This document shows positions 1-6,878 of a stretch of 39,997 nt of DNA, piece after piece. A program made the translations under genes and the position numbers. Source of the DNA: Candidatus Hydrothermota bacterium (GTDB lineage: Bacteria > Hydrothermota > Hydrothermia > B15-G9 > DRBW01). Under the pieces are notes generated by a model, which did no database searches, was not told the DNA's origin, and saw only the letters and a program-made list of their open reading frames with translations. The stretch covers positions 1 to 39,997 of the forward strand of contig JAGGUL010000104.1 of the NCBI GenBank assembly GCA_021158525.1, given 5' to 3'. How positions within the stretch are numbered: the stretch's first letter is position 1; the number at the start of each line of letters is the position of its first letter.

Positions 1-407
1 ACCGCAGGGCCCTTATGAGAAATCAGGTAATTTCGCTTTTCACGCACGGCAAAATCAGGACCACGCTTCAGAAGGCTAAAGAGACGAGAAGATACGCCGA
101 AAAGATGATCACCCTTGCGAAGAAAGGTGATCTTCACTCGCGGAGGCTTGCTCTCTCCTTTCTGACCGACAGGAAGATCACAGGAAAGCTCTTCCACGAA
201 ATAGCGCCGCTCTTTTCCAACAGGAACGGGGGCTACACGCGCATCATCAGGCTTGGCCCGAGAAAAGGGGACGGCGCCGAAGAGGCCCTCCTCGAACTTC
301 TTGAGTTCCCGCGGGAGGAAAAAGAAGAGTCAGGTAAGGGCAAAAAGGGTAAAAAGGCCAAAAAGGAGAAAAAGGAAAAACAGACGGGGCAGCAGGCGGA
401 GCAATAG
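1..407 (+). CDS. rplQ: 50S ribosomal protein L17, 5'-truncated by the window edge
   Basis: This is the large-subunit protein bL17. The frame is open from base 3, and the codons before the first ATG (base 15) read R-R-A-L, matching the family's HRRALMRN segment, so that ATG is internal and the true start lies left of the window. Diagnostic stretches are [27 protein letters not shown] and [15 protein letters not shown]. After the conserved ALLELLEF end there is a tail of about 30 residues that is almost entirely Lys/Glu/Gly ([16 protein letters not shown]), longer than in E. coli L17 and likely an rRNA- or solvent-exposed extension. Upstream neighbours are probably rpoA and ribosomal genes, but that is inference. 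It is tail-to-tail with comEC, with 20 bases between the stops and no obvious terminator hairpin. Confidence 0.96.
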   Translation, partial: RRALMRNQVISLFTHGKIRTTLQKAKETRRYAEKMITLAKKGDLHSRRLALSFLTDRKITGKLFHEIAPLFSNRNGGYTRIIRLGPRKGDGAEEALLELLEFPREEKEESGKGKKGKKAKKEKKEKQTGQQAEQ

Positions 408-427
408 GGTACCTCAACTTTCGCCGC

Positions 428-1783
428 TCATTCTTTTTTCCAGCGCCCTCTGTGGAGGGTTTTTATCATTATCAGAAGTATGCAATAATACAGAAAACAT
501 AAAGCGGGAGGAAAACTGCCCGCCTTCTGAAAGGCACCGGGCAAAGAAGATGCCCTGTCGATAACCCAGAGTAAAACCCCAAGTCCTTTTTCTGCCAGTA
601 CTGTGTAGCTAAGGGCAACCCTGACCGATAGGAAGCTGAACGTAAGCCCGAGGAGCATCCAGGTCAAAATGAGCCACAAGCCGGGAATTGCAAGGAGATT
701 TACGAAAGGAGAAAGGGGAGAGAAGCCACCGAAAAGGGCCAGGGATACGGGAAGCGTGAAAAGCTGAGCTGCGAGGGAGACCGTGAGGGATGAAACGAGA
801 TATCTGATCGCCTTCTTGCCCCCAGAAAACCTCGAAATCACGGGCAAACTATAAAGTATACCAAAAGTTGCAAGATATGATAACTGAAAACCCCCCTCGA
901 AAAGCCCCTCCGGGAAGAGAAAGAGAAAAATAAGCCCTGAAAACCCCAGGGAATTGAGGCCGTAGCTCTTTCTTTCGAACAGAAGCCCCAGCATAAAGCC
1001 AGTGATCAGGAGGACAGCCCTCCACAGTGAGGCCCTAAGCCCCACAAGGTACAGGTAACTGTAAAGAAAGACCATGGATAGAAGAACCGTCGTCCTGCGA
1101 CCTCCCCTGAAAAGTCCAAGCATGAAGAAAAAGACAGAGAAGATCAGGCCCACATGTAAGCCGGAGAGGGCAAGGAGATGCATGGTCCCTGTTAGCCTCA
1201 TCTTCCTTTTGATCTCAGCCGGAACCGACCTCCTCTCACCGAGAAGGAAAGCCCTCATCAGTCCGGAACACTTCCTTGAAATGCAGAGCCTGTTGATTCT
1301 CCTCCTTAGACTTCGCAGAGCCCTTCCTCTCAAACTACGTTTTCCCCATTTCAGCACCCTCCTTGCCCTGAGCCTGCAGTCGATCCCCGAATGAAAAAGA
1401 TATCGATCGAACTCGTCCCGGAGGTCAAGAGGCAAAAGGTCGCCCGCGAGGAAAATTTTCGATCCCGGGGGCAAGGAAGGCCATCGTCCCCAATAAACCT
1501 CCTGGTTCAGAGAAGTCCCGCGGAGGATTGCCTCTCCCCTGCCCTCCCCTGAGACTTCCAGGTGGATCCTGACCCCCCGAATCCTCCTCTTGAGATGAAA
1601 CCGCGTAGAGATCTCGACCCGATTGCGGATACCCCCTGCGAGGAAAAGGAACCCCAGAAAATGCACGTAATTCAATTTTTCGAAGAAGATCAACATCAGA
1701 AAAAGGGCGGATCCAGCCAGAACTAACGGCAGCCAGCTCCGCGACGCGTAGATCCCCGCCGAAAAGGCGAGGAAAGCCCACAA
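428..1783 (-). CDS. comEC: ComEC/Rec2-family DNA uptake channel, membrane domain only
   Basis: A 451-residue polytopic inner-membrane protein. Hydrophobic helices near the N-terminus are followed by a soluble, basic OB-like region (about residues 65-150). The competence-domain signature LLALSGLHVGL follows at about residues 203-213, then a run of transmembrane helices to the C-terminus. ComEC carries single-stranded DNA across the inner membrane during transformation. The usual C-terminal metallo-beta-lactamase-like domain is absent: the protein ends at WKKE, just after the last membrane helix. Short ComECs of this kind exist in several phyla, so this need not be a broken gene. The start is uncertain: the frame opens with TTG at 1783, has no good Shine-Dalgarno sequence, and no ATG lies close upstream. 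It stands alone between rplQ and the ABC operon. Confidence 0.85.
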   Translation of the reverse strand: MWAFLAFSAGIYASRSWLPLVLAGSALFLMLIFFEKLNYVHFLGFLFLAGGIRNRVEISTRFHLKRRIRGVRIHLEVSGEGRGEAILRGTSLNQEVYWGRWPSLPPGSKIFLAGDLLPLDLRDEFDRYLFHSGIDCRLRARRVLKWGKRSLRGRALRSLRRRINRLCISRKCSGLMRAFLLGERRSVPAEIKRKMRLTGTMHLLALSGLHVGLIFSVFFFMLGLFRGGRRTTVLLSMVFLYSYLYLVGLRASLWRAVLLITGFMLGLLFERKSYGLNSLGFSGLIFLFLFPEGLFEGGFQLSYLATFGILYSLPVISRFSGGKKAIRYLVSSLTVSLAAQLFTLPVSLALFGGFSPLSPFVNLLAIPGLWLILTWMLLGLTFSFLSVRVALSYTVLAEKGLGVLLWVIDRASSLPGAFQKAGSFPPALCFLYYCILLIMIKTLHRGRWKKE

Positions 1784-2015
1784 TGCTGGATAACGATGAA
1801 TCCCCTCCCCTATTATCGAAATCCACCCCCTTTAGCTTTGTCCGTAGTCCCCAGTTAAGCCAAAAATTCTCTCCCTTTCTTTATCCCTGCCTCTTCTTAC
1901 CCCTTGATCCCAAAAACCACGAAATCACTTCCTTCAACTACCTGTGTAAACTCATCCTCATATGACGCAACTGAAGCAGATCCTTAAAAGCTACAACCTC
2001 ACTGCAAAATCCAGG
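1784..2015. other. Non-coding gap upstream of comEC
   Basis: About 230 bases between the comEC 5' end and the 3' end of the DUF4340 gene. It is pyrimidine-rich on the + strand. I see no tRNA, repeat, convincing hairpin or consensus promoter, unlike the other upstream regions in the window. The short open frames crossing it have no recognisable protein character. It presumably holds a weak comEC promoter. Confidence 0.5.
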
Positions 2016-2930
2016 CTATTTTTTCTTCTTCCCATTCTTCTCCTTCAGCAATTCTTTCAACCTGCTAACCGTGTAGGAAGCTATAATGTAAACCTGATCG
2101 TCTCCCTCTTTGCCCAGATAGTACCGGTTTTTGTCATCTTTCTCCCCCACCTTCAGCTTCACCTCCTCGCCGCCGATAGGAACGAGGGTCACGCTGTACT
2201 GAGGATCGTCGAGGCCCGCGGCAGCAAACGATATGGTGTCATCGAAGGAAACGGCCGTCAACCTGGACCAGGTGCCGAGGAAGGACCGGATCTTGCTTGT
2301 GTCGCAATCTCCTTCCTTGACCGAATAGAGCGTATCCTCTTTAACGACTCTGCAGAATTTCTCTCCCTTCCTGACGGAGAACTCCTCTATACTATCCCTG
2401 TCAAACTCGACTATCTTTCTATCCCGCCACCTGTCAGGGCTCGCGTAAAAAACGGACCTCAGGTACCTGTTGGCCAGGTACACGCCTTTCTCGCCGGCTT
2501 TTCTGACGTAGCTCGAGTTGAAATCGGGCCCGCTCTTTCCCACGATGATGTCCAGAACCGTATCTTCTCCTGACAGAAACAGAGCTCTCAAGCCCTTTTC
2601 GTCGACCTCATATTCCCCGTATCTCTCGCTACTCGAAGAGACGAGTTCGCCCCGAAGGGAATCGAGAGTCCCAAAAAGACGATCTATCTTCTTCTCATCC
2701 GTCCTCTTCTTTTTCCCGAGGATCTCCACGAACCACGAACCGTCCTCTTTAACGAGCCTCGACGTATCGCTGTCACGGGAAATGACGATCTGATCGATTT
2801 TTTCGGTCTGTTTCTCCGAGATAAGTCTTTTCAAATGAGGGCTGAGCCTTCTTGTCCTGCTTCTTTCCACGAGAAAGGCCAGTAAGGCGAGGATAATAAG
2901 TATTATGAGCAGCTTTACCGTTCCCCTCAT
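2016..2930 (-). CDS. DUF4340-like membrane-anchored protein of the Gld-type ABC operon
   Basis: A 304-residue protein with one N-terminal membrane helix (about residues 6-20, LLIILIILALLAFLV) and a long extracytoplasmic part. The part after the helix (EKIDQIVISRDSDTSRLVKEDGSWFVE and the later repeat around GEKFCRVVKEDTLYSV) has the pattern of DUF4340, a family of beta-rich repeats often encoded next to GldG-type proteins. It is the last gene of a four-gene operon; its ATG lies one base after the gldG-like stop, with AGGAGG about 9 bases upstream inside gldG. Its function is unknown, and it probably forms the extracytoplasmic part of the transporter together with the GldG-like protein. The C-terminus is Lys-rich (KEKNGKKKK). 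Confidence 0.75.
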   Translation of the reverse strand: MRGTVKLLIILIILALLAFLVERSRTRRLSPHLKRLISEKQTEKIDQIVISRDSDTSRLVKEDGSWFVEILGKKKRTDEKKIDRLFGTLDSLRGELVSSSSERYGEYEVDEKGLRALFLSGEDTVLDIIVGKSGPDFNSSYVRKAGEKGVYLANRYLRSVFYASPDRWRDRKIVEFDRDSIEEFSVRKGEKFCRVVKEDTLYSVKEGDCDTSKIRSFLGTWSRLTAVSFDDTISFAAAGLDDPQYSVTLVPIGGEEVKLKVGEKDDKNRYYLGKEGDDQVYIIASYTVSRLKELLKEKNGKKKK

Positions 2931-2931
2931 C

Positions 2932-4431
2932 TCAAAAAGCCTCCTTTTCCCTTCTCCTTATATAATACCTGACAAGGCCAAAGACGATTACCACCACAGC
3001 CATGCCGAAAGTATTGAAGAGCTTGAAAAGCGTCTTCGCGGTATCGGACACGGGTTTTATTGGCCTCTCCACTGCGAGCTTGGACCTGATGGATATAAGC
3101 TTCTCTCCGAATCCGAGATAATCCACAGCGTTCATGAAGAAAGCAAGGTTCTCTTCGTAGTTGCGTACGAACCCATCTTCCAGGAATTTGGAGTTCCCGA
3201 CAACGAGGATAGCTGTCTCGGGGCTCAGCAGGGTGTCCTCTGAGGTCGAATCGGAAAAGGCGGACTTGAAATTACCCTTGAGGAGCACGGCCAGAACCCT
3301 TTTCTCCGTACCGCCGGGTTTGGGCTTGGGGAGCATCTCGGGGTTCAGCGTTATATAGCCCTCCTGAGTCCAGCTCCTGTGCGTGGTCATCACGAGAGTA
3401 TCGACCGACAGGGAAGAATCACCGACGAACTCCAGCGATGAGGGCCAGGGAAACACCGGCGAGCTGAGGTCCCTCACTATGGGGTTGGTTCTGGATAGGT
3501 TTTCTTTACGAACTTTGACCCAGCAGGGATAGGGAACGAAAAACCTGATATACCCCGAGCTGAAGGGAGCTATCTCGTTGGAAACATCCATAACCAGATC
3601 TCTTTTCACCCTGACTCCGTATGACTCGAGGAATTTCAGAGGTTCCCTGGGAGCGGGATGGGCTTGGAGGTTCTCCCCCACCTCTATTCCGTCGGCAAGG
3701 AAGATAACTCTCCCGCCCTTCATTATGTAAGAATCTATCTCCTTCTTCATGGCCTCATCGAGCTTGCTCACACCGGCTACAACCAGGAGATCGAGATCGA
3801 GCGGTACGGAGTCTTTTACCTCGACGACCTGATACTGCTTTGACATCTCGTCTCTGACCTCGCTGTAGTCTTCGTCGAAACTATGATCGTCGCCGGATAG
3901 AACGAAGCCGACCTTTCTCTCGCCGCCCTCCACGAGTTTGAGTATCCTCGAGGTCAACTCGTATTCTATATTGTCAGCTCGGTTGAGCACCGGAATGATC
4001 TCGTTCTTGTCACCATAGAAAAGAGCCACCCCGAGATAGCCCTTGACCACTTCCAGTTTGTTCCTCGCGAGGACGTTCATCTGAACGGGCGGGATGCCGA
4101 GCCTCATCACCATCGACTCCGTCTCCTTGTCCTTCTGTGGATCTATGAACTCCACCCTGACCTTGCCACGGGATGCGGCGCGGTATTCCTCGAGGAGATC
4201 AGAGAGCTGTTCGCGCAGGGGAAGCAAATTAGGCGGCAGTTTTTTGGAAAAGAAAACCTTTATTATGAGGAGATCATCGAGATTCCTGACCGCTTCCTTC
4301 GAAGATCTCGAGAGGGTATAGAGCTTCCCGGAGGAAAGGTCCGCCCTGACAAACAGCCTGGATGAGATGAAATTGAGGACGACGAGGATCAGAAAAACAA
4401 GCAATACGTTGACGTACTTTTCCCTTCTCAT
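2932..4431 (-). CDS. GldG-like auxiliary protein of an ABC-2 type transporter
   Basis: A 499-residue protein with an N-terminal membrane helix (about residues 7-28), a large extracytoplasmic region, and a C-terminal helix (about 468-490) followed by a basic tail (RRREKEAF). Family features are the opening RADLSSGKLYTLSRSSKEAV, the VRVEFIDPQKDKE segment and the central VGFVLSGDD plus LLVVAGVSKLDEA region, typical of GldG/IFT52-like 'ABC-type uncharacterized transport system' proteins. GldG works with GldA and GldF in gliding Bacteroidota, but homologues are widespread in non-gliders, so the gene alone does not prove gliding. It overlaps the upstream permease gene by 4 nt (ATGA), which points to translational coupling. 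Confidence 0.82.
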   Translation of the reverse strand: MRREKYVNVLLVFLILVVLNFISSRLFVRADLSSGKLYTLSRSSKEAVRNLDDLLIIKVFFSKKLPPNLLPLREQLSDLLEEYRAASRGKVRVEFIDPQKDKETESMVMRLGIPPVQMNVLARNKLEVVKGYLGVALFYGDKNEIIPVLNRADNIEYELTSRILKLVEGGERKVGFVLSGDDHSFDEDYSEVRDEMSKQYQVVEVKDSVPLDLDLLVVAGVSKLDEAMKKEIDSYIMKGGRVIFLADGIEVGENLQAHPAPREPLKFLESYGVRVKRDLVMDVSNEIAPFSSGYIRFFVPYPCWVKVRKENLSRTNPIVRDLSSPVFPWPSSLEFVGDSSLSVDTLVMTTHRSWTQEGYITLNPEMLPKPKPGGTEKRVLAVLLKGNFKSAFSDSTSEDTLLSPETAILVVGNSKFLEDGFVRNYEENLAFFMNAVDYLGFGEKLISIRSKLAVERPIKPVSDTAKTLFKLFNTFGMAVVVIVFGLVRYYIRRREKEAF

Positions 4432-5141
4432 CTCTTATCCTCCACTGCTCTTAAGCTGAGATACAGGAAAAACCAGATAACGGAGAGATAGTAGATCACG
4501 TCTCTCGAATCTATCACGCCGCGTGCTATGGAGTCGAAGTGAGAACCGAGCCCGAGATACCTGAAGACAGATGCGATCGCCGGCGGAAGGGTCACGAGGA
4601 CGAAGTTCTCGCCAACGAGAAACAGCGCAAAGCAGATAATCGCCCCGAGGATAAAGGCAACTATCTGGCTGTCGGTGAGGCTCGAAGCAAAGGTCCCTAT
4701 GGATATGTAAGCCGCTCCGAGGAACAGAGCTCCGAGATATCCGCCGATTATCTGTCCCACATCGGGGCTTCCCAGAAAGGCACCTGTTATGGGAAGAGGC
4801 AGTGTGAGCAGAAGAGAAATCCCAAGAAAGGCCAGACTCGCCAGGAATTTCCCGGTAAGGACCTGACTCTCCTTAAGCGGCAGGGTGAAAAGGATCTCGA
4901 TCGTCCCGAGTTTCCTCTCCTCAGCCCAGATCCTCATTGTGATGGCAGGGATGAAGAGCAGGAAGAGCCACGGCATGAGAAGGAAGAAAGACCTGAAACT
5001 GAGCTGATTCACGATGAAAAATCCCCTCAGGAAGAGCCAGTTCGCCAGGACGAGGAAAACGACGAGATATATGTACCCCATCGATGATTGAAGATAAGAC
5101 CTGAATTCCTTCCTGAAAACAGCTCTTACCCCTTTCATCAT
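4428..5141 (-). CDS. ABC-2 type transporter permease, GldF-like
   Basis: A 237-residue integral membrane protein with six predicted helices, including GYIYLVVFLVLANWLFLRGF, FLLMPWLFLLFIPAITM, FLASLAFLGISLLLTLPL, IVAFILGAIICFALFLV and VIWFFLYLSL. The motif FIPAITMRIWAEERKLGTIE after helix 2 is characteristic of GldF/NosY-like ABC-2 permeases. It is the channel-forming partner of the ATPase just upstream. The gene overlaps the ATPase gene and the GldG-like gene by 4 nt each. Two consecutive ATGs open the frame; GGAGGA lies immediately before the first, so the second (5138) has the better Shine-Dalgarno spacing. The substrate is unknown. Confidence 0.87.
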   Translation of the reverse strand: MMKGVRAVFRKEFRSYLQSSMGYIYLVVFLVLANWLFLRGFFIVNQLSFRSFFLLMPWLFLLFIPAITMRIWAEERKLGTIEILFTLPLKESQVLTGKFLASLAFLGISLLLTLPLPITGAFLGSPDVGQIIGGYLGALFLGAAYISIGTFASSLTDSQIVAFILGAIICFALFLVGENFVLVTLPPAIASVFRYLGLGSHFDSIARGVIDSRDVIYYLSVIWFFLYLSLRAVEDKR

Positions 5142-6070
5142 TCCTCCGTTGTTAACTGTAAAAATACCTCCTCAAGGGTAGCCCTTTCCCTCCAGATCTC
5201 GAGAAGCTTGAAGTTGTGTTCCACGGCGAAGTCAAAGAGCTTCTCCCGAATATCCTCAGCCCCTTTAGGCCTTATGGCGAACTTGAACTCATCGCCATCA
5301 ACCGATACGAGCTGAAAATCCTCAATGAAATCCAGTGAAGTGAGCTCTCTCTCAAGATCAGCCCTTCCATCCTTGAAAACCGCATAGAGAGTCTCGCCCT
5401 TTTCCGCTTTCCTTTCGAGCTCCTCGATCGTGCCTTCGGCCACTATTCTGCCCTTGTTGATGATGATAACCCTGGAACTCGTGGCCGAAACCTCGGGGAG
5501 AATGTGCGTTGAGACAACGACCGTCTTCTCCCTTCCGAGGTCCTTGATAAGACCCCTTATCTCCACGATCTGAGAGGGGTCCAGCCCCGATGTCGGCTCA
5601 TCGAGTATCAATATATCCGGGTCGTGAAGCAGAGCCTGCGCCAAACCCACTCTCTGCCTGTAACCTTTGGAAAGCTCGCCTATAGGCCTTTTCAGGACGC
5701 CGCTAATCCCTGCGATCTCCGAAACCCTGCCCATCGCTTCCCTCAGTTCGGAGCTCTCCAGTCCTCTGGCCTCGCCGATGAACTCGAGGTATTCCCTGAC
5801 CTGCATATCCATATAAAGCGGATTATCCTCGGGAAGGTAGCCTATCCTTCTTTTCACCTCAATGGGATATGAAGCGACATCGTAACCGGCGACCACAGCA
5901 TTTCCCCCGTCGGGCCTGAGGTAACCGGTGATGATCCGCATGGTTGTGGTTTTTCCCGCTCCGTTCGGGCCGAGAAACCCTATGATCTCTCCCTTCTTTA
6001 TGGAAAAGCTAACACCATCCAGTGCCCTCACCTGACCATAAGTTTTTACGAGATCGTTGACCTCTATCAT
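5138..6070 (-). CDS. ABC transporter ATP-binding protein, GldA-like
   Basis: A 310-residue ATPase of the ABC-2/CcmA/GldA class. The Walker A GPNGAGKTT lies near residue 35, the ABC signature appears as LSKGYRQRVGLAQALLHDP, Walker B plus the catalytic Glu as ILILDEPTSGLD, and the switch His as VVSTHIL. About 90 C-terminal residues form the small domain common in drug, lipid or polysaccharide exporters. It is the first gene of the transporter operon: a consensus promoter lies at 6124-6152, and AAAGGAG stands 8 bases before the ATG. It powers export through the GldF-like permease; the cargo cannot be read from the sequence. Confidence 0.9.
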   Translation of the reverse strand: MIEVNDLVKTYGQVRALDGVSFSIKKGEIIGFLGPNGAGKTTTMRIITGYLRPDGGNAVVAGYDVASYPIEVKRRIGYLPEDNPLYMDMQVREYLEFIGEARGLESSELREAMGRVSEIAGISGVLKRPIGELSKGYRQRVGLAQALLHDPDILILDEPTSGLDPSQIVEIRGLIKDLGREKTVVVSTHILPEVSATSSRVIIINKGRIVAEGTIEELERKAEKGETLYAVFKDGRADLERELTSLDFIEDFQLVSVDGDEFKFAIRPKGAEDIREKLFDFAVEHNFKLLEIWRERATLEEVFLQLTTEE

Positions 6071-6123
6071 CGCCCGGCTCCTTTGTTGATCTGATCTATA
6101 ATCCCCCTACTGAAAGCCCTGAA

Positions 6124-6152
6124 ATTTTATCCTCGGAGGCTAAGGCTGTCAA
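6124..6152 (-). promoter_or_regulatory. Sigma70-type promoter of the GldA-like ABC operon
   Basis: On the minus strand, TTGACA (6152-6147) and TAAAAT (6129-6124) are separated by exactly 17 bases. This predicts a start near 6117 and a leader of about 47 nt before the ATPase gene. It lies back-to-back with the tRNA-Ala promoter. Confidence 0.75.
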
Positions 6153-6219
6153 TATTAAGATCCGGGAACCGCTACCAAGTTCCCCCAAATTTTTCCAGAG
6201 CCAGAATTCCGCCAAGCCC

Positions 6220-6248
6220 TTGACAGAAAAGAGATAAGAACTTAATAT
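6220..6248 (+). promoter_or_regulatory. Sigma70-type promoter of tRNA-Ala
   Basis: TTGACA (6220-6225), a 17-base spacer and TAATAT (6243-6248) place transcription start near 6255, nine bases before the mature tRNA 5' end. The -35 is perfect; the -10 matches four of six. Confidence 0.65.
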
Positions 6249-6263
6249 ATGCTCCAGTCTCGT

Positions 6264-6336
6264 GGGGATGTAGCTCAGTTGGGAGAGCACAGGCTTTGCA
6301 AGCCTGGGGTCGGGGGTTCGAATCCCCCCATCTCCA
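6264..6336 (+). tRNA. tRNA-Ala (anticodon TGC)
   Basis: A complete 73-base cloverleaf. The acceptor stem GGGGATG pairs with CATCTCC (one G-T pair). The D arm is GCTC-AGTTGGGA-GAGC. The anticodon arm CAGGC-TTTGCAA-GCCTG gives anticodon TGC (GCN codons, Ala). A five-base variable region GGGTC precedes the T arm GGGGG-TTCGAAT-CCCCC, and the discriminator is A. The 3' CCA is not encoded (CTT follows), so it must be added by a nucleotidyltransferase. It stands alone, outside an rRNA operon. Confidence 0.98.
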
Positions 6337-6397
6337 CTTTAAGGACAGCAATATCCCCCTCCTGCTTCGTTCATTCCCCTGTTACCTCAGTGATTTT

Positions 6398-6814
6398 TCA
6401 GCGGCTTATCCTTTTGGTCCTCAAGTCCTTACGAGGAAGAACCTCCATGGTAGCGCAGTCGGAATCGATCGCTGAACCGATCCTGGCTTCCACACAGGCC
6501 GTGTATGTCCCAACGTACTGTGAATCCTCCGGTATGTAAATTCTGACTGCCTCAGATTTAGTCTCACCAGCAGCGAGATAAAAGGTCACCATGTTCGACT
6601 GAATGACCACGCCGTCCTTCCGCAGGGTCCCCTTGATCTGCACGAATCCGGCCTCATCGCCACAATTGGTAACTTCACCGGAGATAGTCACTGTCTGCCC
6701 TATGTAGGCCGAGGATGGAGCCTCTATGTCGATCTCCACACAGTCGGCGGCCCATGCCCCGCCCACGAGGGCTAAAGTTGCCACCACAGCCATCACCATA
6801 TACTTAACCTTCAT
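6398..6814 (-). CDS. Small secreted protein with a predicted Ig-like fold
   Basis: A 138-residue protein with a clear signal peptide (MKVKYMVMAVVATLALVGGAWA, cleavage after AWA). The mature part of about 115 residues alternates beta-strand-like segments (AYIGQTVTISGEVTNCGDEAG, GTLRKDGVVIQSNMVTFYL), resembling a CARDB/Ig-like beta-sandwich. It contains four Cys residues (ADC, TNC, TAC, SDC) that could form two disulfides. GGGAGG stands seven bases before the ATG. It follows the FG-GAP gene by 64 bases on the same strand. I do not recognise a specific function; a cell-surface or periplasmic role is inferred from the signal peptide only. Confidence 0.75.
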   Translation of the reverse strand: MKVKYMVMAVVATLALVGGAWAADCVEIDIEAPSSAYIGQTVTISGEVTNCGDEAGFVQIKGTLRKDGVVIQSNMVTFYLAAGETKSEAVRIYIPEDSQYVGTYTACVEARIGSAIDSDCATMEVLPRKDLRTKRISR

Positions 6815-6878
6815 CTCACTACCTCCCTTTTATAAAAAGCACCAGTAGAAAATAACTTCGTTTTCTTTACCTTCCTCT

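Noticed and set aside
1783-2573. Open frames on the + strand across the gap at 1784-2015 and into the DUF4340 gene
   Set aside because: They start without SD and run antisense to a recognisable protein; composition does not look coding.
6337-6397. Possible terminator after tRNA-Ala
   Set aside because: No stable hairpin followed by a T-run is visible between the tRNA and the convergent gene.
6249-6539. Small + frame crossing the tRNA-Ala gene
   Set aside because: It translates the tRNA (the familiar false frame 'VAQLGEHRLCKPGVGGSNPP') and is a well-known annotation artefact.
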